A stretch of DNA of 64,000 nucleotides from Priapulus caudatus (taxonomy: Eukaryota > Priapulida > Priapulimorpha > Priapulimorphida > Priapulidae). The notes below the pieces were generated by a model, which saw only the letters and a program-made list of their open reading frames with translations, ran no database searches and had not been told where the DNA came from. The position numbers and the translations under genes were made by a program. Location: contig NW_014577137.1 of the NCBI RefSeq assembly GCF_000485595.1, positions 378,268 to 442,267 on the forward strand. Direction: 5' to 3'. The number at the start of each line of letters is the position of its first letter. Position 1 is the first letter of the stretch. Of this stretch, positions 37,593 to 52,209 are shown piece by piece.

Positions 37593-39182
37593 AGCCTCAT
37601 CTGACGAAGTCAGATGCCAGCTTTCTAGGAATAGCGCATAATGAGCGGTGCGGCCAGTGCCTGTCCGCGTGCCCGTTCTTCACCTGTGCCTCCGTCAACA
37701 GATTGAAGCACAATCTTTTAAAACGTGATTACGTCCACGAATTTCGTCCAGCACCTCAGTCAGCTACATTTGCTGTAGTTAATTTGTACAGAACTAACAC
37801 GATCTATTTGAAATACAGTTAGTGTTTCTGCTTTTACTTTTATGCATTATACTACCTTGCTTATATTTTGCACTAATTGCCGGTGAAAAAACAGTAGAGA
37901 CGCCAGCTATCGGAACAGTACTGGGGGTAATAGTGTTAGAACAACAGCTCCTAATTACCAAATCGTCATAGACAATCTTCATGGCCAAAATTTAACCAAC
38001 CGCTAAAAACATTTATATCAGGTGAGAGATCTCGGTGACTATATTAGTTAATCGTTAGTTCTTACCTTTAAATCGTACAAAAATGGCCAATATTTTTTGT
38101 TACAAATGTTACCATATGAAACAATTCGCTGACGTCAGTCCCTTTTAACCGCTCGACGTACCGCGTCACCGGTATTCGTTGACGCTTGGGGTGGGGGGGC
38201 CGAGTATCGTGAAAAGTGACTGGAGGATGACAATTATGGGGGCTCCAAGGTGTGAAAGGTCAAGATTGTGTAAATGGAGGGGAACTATTTCCCTTAAAAT
38301 TTTTAACTTTAAAAAGTTATAGCGAGGAATACGGAATTGCTGCCACAAAATCTTACCACGCGCTCGACAATATGATCTTAATATTCGCGTGTATGGTAGT
38401 GTGCATGGGCCAGCGAAAACCCATCACCAGTTGCTCCGAAATTGGACCCCCGGTCACCCAGGATTCACAGGGCGAGCTGGGGGAAAGGTCAGATTAATTC
38501 AGCACCTCTCCCTCCGCGCGACATGGGCCTACATGGCAGAGGTCCGGAACACGTTTTTTGTTCGCGCTGACCTTCACCCTTTCTCATCACTTTATTACCA
38601 CACAGGACCCATGACATATGTGCTTATCCACTGACCCGTCGGCGACGACGTACAGTGTCGACTCAACCTTTGCCCCTGCAAAAGCGGAGGCAGTTAACAT
38701 GCGATCTTCTGCTGAACTCGCTTCATATTGCCCGTCAGTAGTTGTCATATTCATGGCACATCCATAATCTAGAAACCCAATAAGCCTGGATCTGATTTGT
38801 TATTATTTACCTGTTTTCTGTATTTTTCTATCCTTATCCATTTAACTATTTTTACAAATATTTACATGATTTATTTACAACAATTTAATAACAACAAATA
38901 AGTTTTACAACAATTAATATATTTTGTTTTAATAGGGTTAGGGTTAGGGTCACAATGCACCATAAAACAGGAGTTTCAGGCACGCGATTTGTATCAACCA
39001 ATGGGATTTGGGAGGTATGCAGAATGCAGAAGGTTGCTGAAATGATGTGTACGCAACTCCGTATCTGCGCATATGCATATCTGCGCCTAACAAATTAAGG
39101 TGTCACTACGCACGACTTAAATGTTACGTTTATAACCGTAGCAACAGACCTCAGATGAGCCCAGACGCTCTGCGGCTCTTGT
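37593..39182 (-). repeat. R1 repeat, degraded and interrupted copy
   Basis: The hairpin end is at 37593 (AGCCTCATCTGACGAAGTCAGATG). R1 interior matches run to about 38690 with many changes. The left-end motif (GACCTCAGATGAGCCCAGACG ... GCGGCTCTTG) is at 39145-39182. The intervening 38700-39040 is AT-rich, not R1-like, and includes AGGGTTAGGGTTAGGG. Confidence 0.65.
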
Positions 39183-39345
39183 TACTTTACAGCGTGTCTG
39201 GAGATAAACTTCACCCACTACAAAGCCAAGCAGATAGTCACAATATTTCGACGTACTATGTAAAATGACGTGAAAAACAAGATACACCTACATAGAAACG
39301 ATGCCAGTGACCTTTCTTTTAAAACCAGTTTATTCTATTCATCAT

Positions 39346-39391
<46 letters not shown>

Positions 39392-41482
39392 CACGAAACA
39401 CTATTGGTCGTTTAACGGTAGTACGCAATTGAAAACATCAGTTTTTTAAATTGCTGATACCCAACCCTTCTCTTTAATTGTTACTTGAATTAAACATATC
39501 ATAACACTGCGCCAGGTATACTCCATCATTATAGCTGCTAATAACTATTGAAATTTATTTGAATTGAAATAAGCAAAGATTTTAAACACCTACCCAAGAC
39601 GAGGCTTAACAGAAAAGACGTGATGATTGAGCGCATGTTGGTTCCTACCTATTTTTAATTCATATCAGAAACAAAGAGAAATCAAACTAATATTACAATC
39701 ACTGTCTGACACACATTTGGTAAGAATAAATAATGACTGACTGTCCTGATACACCTGATTTATCACTATGGACATGTATATAACAGTTGCACATTCTTAT
39801 TTCACATATATATTCTAGCAGGCATATAAAAATGAAATATAAAAGTCATTTGACTTGAAATTGGGCAAAATGAATCAAACCTCATAAATAATGACAAAAA
39901 ATAAGTAATCTCCAAATTGTCAAAATAAGTAAATAATAGTATCTCATTAATTCAATAACGACTGGTGTTTTGTAACCAAGTTTCATCAATGTTCCCTTGG
40001 CGCATATTCTTTGGTAAGTAGATGGACTGCTTGAACATGTCAGTCTCCTGTACGTACTGATTACTTACCTACTGTAAATACATACATTATGACCATCAGA
40101 TTAACAAGCGCAATAAAATATACTAATTTGATATTGGTGCATCGATTCATTAATGCCTAGTTAACTCTAGTGACGAATTGAGACGCATGTAATGTGCAAG
40201 AATTTCGATCACGTGCCCAAAAAGCTGGAAATAACACCTGGTCAGTCATAATCCGATACATATCTTTGCAATAGAACTAACATTCTATGTCAGGCAGGCA
40301 AGCATACTCCACAATGTGTGGGCCACCCAGAATACTCATTGTTCCCCTGTTAAATTCAAGCTTTTTCACATGTATAACCTCACAGATGTGACCAGACATC
40401 TCCCATATTAACTGCCCAGGTTCGTGTATATGTCACACTAACAGCGTCTAATGAAAATTAAAAGCTGTTGAATAATCAGTAAAGTACACTATATTTTCAC
40501 CATCTCTCATACTCTACCTGACTAGATTACTGCCAATAATTACCAATTGACACACAAGGAAATGACCAACTTGTGTACACTGGTTACGTGCAATTATACG
40601 GATGATTGTCATAAAATGTGTCATGCTATCTGTAAGAGAAAAATGCTCCCTTACTAGTGGAATGATAACAGTCTATAAATATCTTGTGGTAAATATAAAT
40701 TAAGAAATAAATACCTACATGTATATATATATATATATATTCAGATATATGAATGTGTATGTTAATCCATGCATGTTGCTCACTGTCTGTAGAATAGCTT
40801 CTTTTTGCCCAACCTAGAACTTCCCGCAATCACACATTCATATACATGTAAGCACTCATGTCAGCAGACAAATGCACAATATTTTGATGGTGATATCGTT
40901 ACGTAACAAGTAAAGCTGGAGTGACCTGTGCAATTAACACTGCCAAAACACCAGCAATAGTCGACACATCATGTCAAAATCCTCAGTGGTCTGGATATGA
41001 TAACTATATTAAGCTACTGCAGTTCTTACCATGAACTGGCCCTTTTCAAACATACAGCATGCGTTTGGCATATACACATCACTTGTGTGCGTGTACCACT
41101 GCTACATTTCAATAGGTCCGCTTATATGACACGTTTATATTACATGCAAAACGACGCCAGGTTCAACAGATATGCATGCTTGCTGAACTGTGGGAGGGCT
41201 GCATTAAACCCTACATCACGTTTCACCCCAAATATGATCCGTGATTGCACTGCTTATTTGCGGTGCTAATCACCCAACTAACACTCTCACCCATGAGTGC
41301 AGTTTTCGTAGTCAAGGGTCATCGGCACATCACCTCCTCACACCATCACCCCCAATTCTCATGCTTTTGTCAAAAAGTGCACAATTCATTTGATTTTTGG
41401 CTCTTAGCTCCTGTACTACACCAGGCAGAGGTGGGGGACCTTTGATCGCCTGTTGCCATGACAACCCAGCATGCAGCGGCAT

Positions 41483-44400
41483 TCAGAGGTCCCAGCTGAA
41501 GAGGTGATGCTTGACCAGCATGTCTCGCACTCCATCCTTCAATGGAGCAGACATCTCCTTCTTAACAGACAGCTCCCAGTCAAGCGACAAGTTGAATGCA
41601 AAGTTGGACAAGATTCTGCAGTGAGATGGAAAAAATAACACCACATGAGATAAAAAGTCTAAACAGACGTTGCAGCCAGTTTGGAGAGTGAAATATGAGA
41701 TGCTCGATAAACGACTAGCAGTAGGTATCGCTAAAGAATGTCTGTAATACAGACTGTCATTGTGCTAGAAATAAACTGGAACAAGAGCAAGATAAATCGA
41801 CACCTTAATAAGATGATAAGACATTAAGACAATAATAGCAATAGCAGGACAATAGGACAAATTATGCAAGACATTTGTTTATCAGGAGAATTTCTATTGC
41901 ATAAAAATGATTTTTATTTGCTTTTACTGGTTGGTGTTCAGAACAGAATTATTTTTTATTGAATGATGGTTTTTTGCTATTACTAGTGACAGAGCATTAT
42001 AGAATCGTGTAGTAACTATGCAATACTAATTTCTATTGCAATATCACACAGTCTCTACTTTGAGGGGTAATGCTATCCCCCGGGCGTGGAGGGAGGGGAC
42101 CGCAACGTGGCAGCACTAGTGTTAGAATAGTGTTAGGATTAGGGTTAGGGTCAGGATTAGGGTTAAGTTTAGGGTTAGGGTTAGGGTTAGGGTTAGGGTT
42201 AGGATTAGAGTTAGGGTTAGGGTTAGGATTAGGGTTAGGGTTAGGGTTTTGCATCATGATATCTGTCCCCACACCATAGATTAATTTTTGTGGATAACAC
42301 TGCCTATATATAGCGCGGCGACACATATATATTTAGTGTGAAGGTTAGTGTTGGCGGTGTTGGAGTTAGGGTTAACGTTAGGGTTAACGTTTTGAACGTC
42401 ATCGTCAACGTTATCACGTGACCTCCCTCCACGCCCGGGGGATAGCAACACCCTACTTTGAGGCTCATAAAATATGGTGGCACACACCATGTGATGTAGA
42501 ATGTTTACCTTAGCTCGCACTTGATTTGGACCCAGCCTGGACTCCTAAGGAAGGACCATGGTTGGTACCATTTCTCCAGAACCGGGATGCAAGAGCAGAG
42601 TGCTTCCAACCACAAGTGCAACACCTGCTCACTGCAATAAGAAACACGTCACAATAGTTCACCTGTCGTACGTACAAATTCACGAATAACTAACTCTTCC
42701 TCCCTCTTCTTCTTCTTCTCCTTCTTCATCATCTTCTTCTTCTTCTTCTTCTTCACATTAAATGGCCGGATAGTTTAGAGATGCTGCTATGGTTATAACA
42801 GAGCGACATAAGCCACAGGAAGAGGAGACCGTTATGTCGTCCTATCTTATTATCACTAAATGTTATATAATTCATGCACACATCAGCCACAAATGGATTA
42901 GCTTCTACAATTATAGCAGGACATACAGAAATGCACTGCATTATGTAAGTGATGATTCTGTAAAAACGTAACGTGAGAATCCATAACCTGGAATCACGAT
43001 GCAAGGGAGGAAGTGCTAATAGCAAAAACACACAATTAATAAACAGAGCACAAGGTCAAACTTTCTAATGCAATAGTGGTATGTAACACATATTAACCTC
43101 CAAATGTGTTGGAAGGTGGCTGCATATTTATTACATAATTTTTTGAGGCGATTGAGCACGTCACTTTCTGGGTGTAAAAATCCACTGATGCTTTAGAAAG
43201 ATCACACGACACTGAATTTTAGTTACAGTTCAAGGAGTAAAGTGATAATAATTTACAAATTACGCACGTGCAAATTTACATGACCAGGGGCGAATCCAGA
43301 GGGGGGGTCGAGGGGGTCCGGACCCCCCTTTTTTACCACAAAAAAAAAGAAAAAAAAGCATACACACACGCACGCGCGGGCACACACACACACACACNNN
43401 NNNNNNNNNNNNNNNNNNNNNNATGTTCTCCACAATGCTTTTACAAGTAAGTACAGAGCGGTCACGGGATTTTCGCCTTCCCTGATGAACATAAGCTGTG
43501 GTATGTTCTCACAATGTTCTGTCTACAAGTAACAAGGTCACAGGATCTTGCCTTCCCCTGATCGTCTGTGGCATTGTGTCTCACAGCGAGCCGCTCACGA
43601 GCAATGTCCTTACGATCTTTCACCATGCCTCGCACGTAACGCTCACATATCGAGGTGAAACGATGAACACATATTGTGATTTTCATCCAGCATTATGGCA
43701 ATGTTCTATAATATTCCTTGTGCGTTCGGTATTGTGCTCTATAATTTCTATTATTTTTTGTTCGTCTATATTGCTCTATTTTGCGCTCCTCCGCCTCCTT
43801 CAATATGACATAGGTCCTCTATTTCTATACCTGCTTTTATTCTGTTTTATTCGCTATACGTATCCCCTGTCTCTATCCCTAATCTCTTTATTCTGTATTG
43901 CTCTTATAATTTTCATTATCTAATTCAGTATGTTTTCTATTTGCTACATTTCTTTATTCTCTTACACTTTTTCCTTTATTCCCTATCTTCAGATATTTTC
44001 TTTATTAATTTATATTCTCTTATTGCTTCATTCTTTCTTCTGCTATTGAGTACGGTTTATTTAGGATATACAGGGCGCAGAGATTGTGGAAGTTGCAGTG
44101 GGGCTTTTGCTAAAGATTACCTACGATGCTATTTTACTGGAAGCGCGATAATGGCTGATCTTAAAGCGCTGTTGACTGCACTCTCTATGAGTCTCGTCGC
44201 GGATTATTCGATGGGGACGAGCCATGCTAAGAGACCACGAAAGACTCATGCAATGTGCTGCGCACACAGAAGCGTCGGAGGCCCAAGGCCCTGCCTCGAC
44301 TTGAGCGTCATGATGATGACGAATTTTGGTTTCAGAAAGAACGATATGATAACACGGTAGTGTGCATATCTAGCATAATTATATATGTACCAACATTATA

Positions 44401-47400
44401 GACATTCCACAGTTATCATGGAGCAGGATACATGTTAGAATAAACTAATACCATACCAATTTACAGAATGTCTTAGTTTGCAGTCAGTATTACAATAACA
44501 TTGCACCACGGTAGTTTGATACAGTTAATAATATACTATCAACGTCAAGAGTATGCCCCCCGATGAGTAGAAATTTTCTATCATGGTACTCTTTGGTATT
44601 TATTAATCAGCGCTCATCAGGACTGTACACATGGAGTAGTTGTGTGAGTATAGTCTGCACTGCTGATATCAGCACTGGACAAATGGTTGGTCGTTTGTCC
44701 TAGCTGGAATCAGCAAGGCATACCTGATTATTAATAAAGTATTACATTATTCAAGCGCTAATGTGCAAAAGAGTTACTTTTAATTTGACTGAAACTAAGA
44801 TTAGGTGTGTTATGTTTGCAGTGTTGAATGCATTTTTGACTGTAGGGCCTCATATATGCTCTTAATATTATTATTAGGGTTTTATGGATTTTGGAAAACC
44901 TAGAAAAAGTCTGGAATTTTAGAAATGCAATGTCCTAGCGTCAAGCCAGCTATGGTCCAGGGAAAAAACCTGGAAATTTGGCTTTTTGTCAATCATCGGA
45001 AAGGAGCCTAGAAAGGTTTTTGAATATGTTTTAGCAAAAGTGCCTTGCAATATATCTTGTCCTTATGAAAGAGGTTAAACGTAGATATAACATAATATTA
45101 GTAGTGCCGATGGGTTATGCGTAGTGGTCTAGTAGCTTGCTTAATAAATTATTTAGCTAGTCCGGCTTTTGAATCTTCAGCTTTTTGAATATTTGTTTGT
45201 TTTCATGTCGACCAAGTGAAGGTTGAAGCTATGTAATCAAAAGACGCGCCGTTTGCTGGCATTATGAGTGTAGCAGGCGAGTGGCTCCAGGGCATTTGTT
45301 CATGGGATTCTGGCATGTGAACAGCCGCAGATCATTGCCTTCGCCAAAGACGTTTCATACATGTCATTCGATGTGTGCAGACTACATGCAATGCAGCATG
45401 GTTTCTAGCAACCGTGGTTGTGTTTTCATCTCAGATAATCTCCCTCAGAAAGGATGAGCACTGCTGGTGGTGGGTGAGCTGAATGGACTGCGGTTGGGCT
45501 GTTTCCTGCCAAGTTCGTGAAAGTGCTGGATGAACGGAAGCAAGCAGGTAAGTGTAGGTGGCCTACCACGCACTCTCTCACGTGTTCTGGCATTCTCGAC
45601 CGGTAGTGTGCGGGCGTGCAGCTATCATGACATGATGGGAAGAGACAGCTAGTGTGGTTTTAGCGAAGCTGTGTCGCCTATATGCCATTGCTTTTCACTT
45701 GCACTGCACACGTATATCGTCTAGCTATGTTCAGCTGTCATGCAGGCTAAAAGGTTAGGTTAGGGTTGCTAATGCTGCTGCTGCTCCGCCTGCTGCTGGC
45801 TGCTGCTGGCTGACGCTGACTGCTGCTAGCAGCTGCTGGCTACACTACTGCTCGAGCTACCGCTATCACCTGCATCGCTACTGCTACTGGGTGGTGTCGG
45901 TACCGGTGGCTGCTGTCTCCTGTTGCTGCTGCTCAGCTTGCACTACTACTGTGCGTTGGCTACTGCTACTGCCTATGCTGATGCTACTAGCTACTTGGGT
46001 CTGCTACTGCTGCTGGTGGTGGTGGGCTGCCTGCTCCTGGATCCTGTATGCTTGCTCGGTCCTGCTAGCTACTACTGCTGCTGCTGTCTGCTGCTGGCGC
46101 TACTGATCGCTGCTGCGCTGCTGTGCCCTGCTGCTCTCTGGCTGCTTGCGGCTGCTATGGCTACATGGCTAGCTAAGCTACTGCTGCTTTGCTGCGATTA
46201 ATGACTATTGACTACGATTACTACTGTAGTGTGTGTGGTCTTCCCTCTGTGTTAATCCATTTGGCTTACTATGGCATTTTAACCTTTATGTTGAAAATTA
46301 TATTAGGCTTTATTTGGCTGCAGACGGGTTCCTTAAATTAAAATGTCAATATTATTGAATATATATTAAATAAATCGCTTGATGCTGTTTTTTTAGCTCA
46401 ATCTGAATGTCCTATGCAGCTTGTAAGAATCGCCTGCTTGAGTCGGTGCACCGCTGTGTCCGTCCGTCCGTCCGTGCCGTGATCCTCCGTGAAGGCGGAC
46501 GTCCGGTCGTTCGTGTGGCCGTACAACAGTTGGGCACAAATCTTAACCGGTTTCGACGTTACGGTCAACGATATTCGGTGTCGTTGGGGGATCGTTCAAA
46601 ACGAGTTGGGTATGTCGAAGCCTGGGGGTCCAAAGGTGCAAACGGTCAAGAGGTGTAAAGGAAGGGAACATCTCAAGTCTTCAACGATAAGGGTATAGGG
46701 GAGGAAAATGTCAGATCTGCGGCAGCAAATCTACGGGCTCGACCTAGCTCGTGATAGTCGGGTGTTAGCATCATGGTAGGAAAAGGCATCACTGTGCTGA
46801 AATTTAGGGAGGTCACCCAGGTTCCAAAGTCATGGGCCATCAGGCAAGATTTAGTGACATTTTCTGAGGACATGGTCTGACGGAGGCGAATGAAAAACTT
46901 TTTTGTTTCAGGCGGTGACCTAGCATTTTTATGGCTTTATTGAACAGGACCATGAATGTCCCTTCTGCTGAACATGCGATAGAGTAAATGTGGATATACC
47001 TTTTGACCCGCTCAAAGAGAGGGTTTAAACTATGGATTTGTTGACTGTTAACAAAGGACTGAAACTGCTTTTGCTATTAGAGGTGCCCCCTCCCCCACCG
47101 CTTGCCCTTCGCCCCTCCCCCACGCCCGTCCCCGCATCCTCCCCCACGCCCGTCCCCCTGCCCGCACCCTCCCGTCTACGCTCCATCTGCGATAGTGGCG
47201 CGTCCTACACAATGATGTGTACCGCAACGTTGCGTGTCCTGCTTATCTTGCGCCTAATAAAATGTGGTACTTACGCACAGACTGAAATTTTACGTTATAT
47301 AATCGGTAGCAACAGACGCTCAGATGAGCCGCAGGACGCTCTGCGGCTTTTGTCTTATTAGATTTTAGTTATGGGCCAATGGTTTTCTATAAGTGTCGTT

Positions 47401-49133
47401 GTAGTACACAGTGCTGGGGATGAATGCTGTAACTGAAGCTGTCACAGATCTAGTCGCGATACGTAAGTCACTGTGTTTTTATGTCGTAGAACATACCCTA
47501 CTGTGGCATGTTCCAACCTTGCATTGTCATGACATCATTGAAACGCATTGTTATTGGAGGCTTTGAGAGCGTCAACGTTAGCAAGCAGGTTGAATGCTGC
47601 TTTACAACTATCGATTTTTTCAGCAACATGCGTCGACCCCGATTTCAATGTGGCATTCCAACACCAATCGGCTTGATATTCCGATTGTGTTGGAGTCAGA
47701 GTCGGGCCTAGTTGGAGAAATAGAAACGTTCTATTCTCTCCAACGTGCGGGCGACTTGACTCTGACCTCCGACTCCCAACACAAGGACGAATTTCAGCCG
47801 ATTGTCTTGGAGTGCACTTGAACTGCGTAACGATTTGCTGACAAAAATCGATAGTATAAACGCAGCATAAGATTATGTCATACTATATCTAGCCTTTTTG
47901 TTATCAGACTAGCTTGACTGCATTAACTATCGCATTGTTTTCATTGCTTTGTCTTTGGCCTGCAGTTTGTTGCCCTAGGTTTGAAGGCAACTTTTTGAGG
48001 CATGGTCCTGTGTAAGTCATCGATTATTGGTGGACCGTGTCACCCGCTGGCTGTTTTTTGAAGAGGCGGCTGCATACCTGGTAGAGAAGGACTTTGAGTC
48101 TGTTTCGGTCTGTGGCTTTGAAGACTTACAGGTATGTGTGTGCTGGAAGAATAAGACTGCTGTCCTGAATGCAATTCAACATTAATAACTGTTAAGTAAC
48201 TACAAATCAATAGTGTATATAGGTAATATTGTTATTAGCAATAATACTTATAATTGTCATGCACAAGTGGTCCACACCTTCATTGCCCTACCACAGAAAG
48301 AGACTTGGCTGACTGATTCATCTATTTGCTACTTCAGGTTGGATGAGGATGGTAAGGTTGACGCCAGAAGAGATCACTGTACCGATCGTGCAAGTGTCAA
48401 TGTAGCACATGATGCAGCACATGCTCGCAGATGGACGTGCACAGTTCCGTCCTAATCTGCGCAGGCCTTAGTAAGCACCTCTCACCCGATATACAGTAAA
48501 TACCTCGTGTTATGACAGGCCCGGGTCATCATGGGCGGATCCAGGATTGTTGAAAAGGGGGTGTCCAGGAAGAAATAAGGGGCAGCTTTTTTTTCCTGCT
48601 TACTTTTTCTGGTGTTTTAAAAAGCTGCGACGAGGCCACTTAGGGGGGTTGGGATTTTTTTGAAATTGGTGCATTCTGAGAGCATCTGAGCAGTAATTTT
48701 GATGTCTAGAATGCAAAAATTTTCAGTATCAGATCCGGTCCCCGGACGCTGCGGACCCCTCTTTGCCCCATTTCTAGGGTTTTAATAACTTTACATATAA
48801 TATAGTAAATCTTTATCAGGAAAACTAGCGTTAAACAAGATTTTTTTTATGTGGTGGTGTGTGTGTGTGTGTGTGTGTGGTGTGTGTGTGGTGTGTGTGT
48901 GTGTGTGTTGTGTGTGTGTGTGTGTGTGTGTGTGGTGTCCCATAAGAAAAAAAACGTGTTGAAAAAGAAACGGTACTTAATTTATGCAGACACATTTTTC
49001 TTAAGTTGTGATTGATCATTATTATGCTCTCAAATGCACTTGAATGAAATGAAAGCTGGCAAAAAAAAGAAATAAAGGGAAAGAAGCCAATCGTTGACGC
49101 ACTATCACACACAATAAAAAGGTTCTTACTTCA

Positions 49134-49225
<92 letters not shown>

Positions 49226-52176
49226 AAAAAAATCTTGTTTAACGCTAGTTTTTCTGATAAAGATTTACTTATATATATGTAACTTTGTTATAAAACCCTA
49301 GAAATGGGCAAAGAGGGGTCCGCAGGCGTCCGGGGGACCGGATCTGATACTGAAATTTTTGCATTCTAGACATCAAAATTACTGCTCAGATGCTCTCAGA
49401 ATGCACCAATTTCAAAAAAAATCCCAACCCCCCCTAAGTGGCCTTCGGCAGCTTTTTAAAACACCAGAAAAAGTAAGCAGGAAAAAGTGTCCTTTATTTC
49501 TTCCTGGACACCCCCTTTTCAACAATCCTGGATCCGCCCATGATGACCCGGGCTGTCATAACACGAGGTATTACTGTATAGGGTGAGAGGTGCTTACTTA
49601 AGGCCTGCGCAGATTAGGGAACGGAACTTAACGTCCATCTGAGCATGTGCTGCATCATGTGCTACATTGACAGCTTGCACGCATCGGTACAGTATCTCTT
49701 CTGGCGTCAACACCTTACCATCCTCATCCAACCTGAAGTAGCAAATAGATGAATCAGTCAGCCAAGTCTCTTTCTGTGGTAGAGGCAATGAAGGTGTGGA
49801 CCACTTGTGCATGACAATATAAGTATTATTGCTAATAACAATATTACCTTATAACACTATTGATTTGTAGTTATTAACAGTTATTAATGTTGAATTGCAT
49901 TCAGCACAGTCAATATTTATTCTTCCAGCACACACATACCTGTAAGTCTTGCAAAGCACAAGACGAGAATAAACAGACTCAAAGTCCTTCTCTACCAGGT
50001 ATGCAGCCGCCTCTTCAAAAAACAGCCAGGGGTGACACGGTCCACCCAATATCGATGACTTACACAGACCATGCTCAAAAGTTGCCTTCAAACCAGGGCA
50101 CAAACTGCAGGCCAAAGCAAAGTCAATGAAAAACAATGGCGATAGTATAATGCAGTCAACTAGTCTGATAACAAGGCTAGATATAGTATGACATAATCTT
50201 ATGCTGCGTTTATACTATCGATTTTTGTCAGCAAATCGTACCGATTTCAAGTGCACTCCAAGACAATCGGCTGAAATTCGATTGTGTTGGAGTCGGAGTC
50301 AGAGTCAAGTCGCCGAGTTGGAGAGATAGAACGTGTTCTATTTCTCCAACTAGGCCCGACTCTGACTCCAACACAATCGAATTTCAGCCGATTGTGTTGG
50401 AATGCACTTGAAATCGGTACGATTTGCTGAAAAAAATCGATAGTGTAAAGGCAGCATTAACCTGCTTGCTAAGTTGACGCTCTCAAAGCTCCAATAACAA
50501 TGCGTTTCATGATGTCATGACAATGCAAGGTTGGAACATGCACAGTAGGTATGTTCTAGTGACATAAAAACACAGTGACTTACGTTCCTCGAACTAGATC
50601 TGTGACAGCTTCAGTTACAGCATCATCCCCAGCACTTGTGTACTACAACGACATTATAGAAACCATTGGCATAACTAAAATCTAATAAGACAAGAGCCGC
50701 AGAGCGTCTGGGCTCATCTGAGGTCTGTTGCTACGATTATAAACGTAAAATTTCAGTCGTGCGTAGTACCACATTTGTTAGGCGCAAGATAGAGCAGACA
50801 CGCAGTTGCGGTACACATCATTGTGTAGGCACGCGCCACTTATCGCAGATGGACGCGTAGAGGGAGGGTGCGGGCGGGGGAGGGCGGGTGGGAAGGGGCG
50901 GGGAAGGGGTGGGGGAGGGGGAAGGGGCAAGGGTGGGGGGAGGGGCCTCTAATAGCAAAAGCAGTTTCAGTCCTTTTGTTAACAGTCAACAAATCCCATG
51001 TTTAACCCTCCTCTTTGACGGGTCAAAAGGTTATCCGACACTTTACTCTTCGCATGTCAAGCAGAAGGGACATTTCATGGTCCTTTCAATAAAGCCATAA
51101 AAATGCTAGGTCACCGCTGAAACAAAAAAGTTTTTCAATCGCTCCGTCAGACCTGTCCTCAGAAAATGTCATAAATCTGCCCTGTGCCATTGACCTTTGA
51201 CCTGGTGAGCCTCCAATTTCAGCACAGTGATGGCTTTTCCTACCATGATTGCTATACACCGACTATCACGAGCCTAGGTCGAGCCCGTTCTAGATTGTGC
51301 TGCCGCAATTCTGACATTTTCCTCCCTATACCCTTATCGTTGAAGACTTGAGATGTTCCCCCTTCTTTTACACCTCTTGACCTTTAGCCTTTGACCCCCA
51401 GCTTGGACATCCCAACTCGTTTTGACGATCCCCCCCAACGACCCGAATATCGTGACCGTACGTCGAGCGGTTAAGATTTGTGCCCAACTGTTGACGGACG
51501 GACGACCGGACGGACGACCGGACGGACGACCGGACGGACGACCGGACGGACGGACGGACGGACGGACGGACGGACGGACAGACGGACGATCAAGCGATTC
51601 TACAAGCTGCATATGACTATGTCAGATGAGCTAAAAAACAGGCACAAGATTATTTATATATATTCAATAATAGTGACATATAGAACCGTAGAGCAATAAA
51701 GCTAATATAATTTTCAACATAAAAGGTTAAAATGCCATAGTAAGCCAAGTGATTAACACAGAGGGAAGACCACCACACTAAAGTAGTAATCGTAGTCATA
51801 GTCATAATCGCAGCAGCAGCAGTAGCAGTAGCAGTAGCCATAGCAGCAGCAGCAGGAGCAGCAGTAGCACCAGCAGCAGCAGCAGCATCAGTAGCGCCAG
51901 CAGCAGCAGCAGCAGCAGTAGTAGTAGCAGTAGCAGCAGCAACAGGAAGAGCAGCAGCACCACCACCACCAGCAGCAGTAGCAGTAGCAGTAGCAGTAGC
52001 AGTAGCAGTAGCAGTAGCAGTAGCAGTAGCAGTAGCAACAGCAGCAGTAGTAGTAGCAGTAGCAGCAGCAACAGGAGAAGCAGCACCGGTACCACCACCA
52101 CCAGTAGCAGTAGCAGCAGGAGTAGTAGCAGCTGTAGCAGCAGTAGTGTCAGCAGCAGCTGTAGCAGCAGTAGCGT

Positions 52177-52209
<33 letters not shown>

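Larger units (their letters stand above)
35708..41482. other. Intergenic DNA between DPH7 and SGSM3 (tail to tail)
   Basis: I see no gene. The 3' UTRs of the convergent genes DPH7 and SGSM3 must lie at the two edges. Between them are a hAT-type MITE (36352-36722), a CTCCGCC-type repeat (36858-37310), a degraded R1 copy (37593-39182), three TTAGGG units near 38935 and a TA dinucleotide run (39352-39388). From 39260 to 41480 the sequence is AT-rich and apparently unique. Confidence 0.55.

Noticed and set aside
44190-48470. A second, plus-strand SGSM3 gene
   Set aside because: It contains only exons 10-14, in exact inverted order to the right arm, all frame-broken, bordered by an N gap. It is treated as a corrupted duplicate, not a paralogue.
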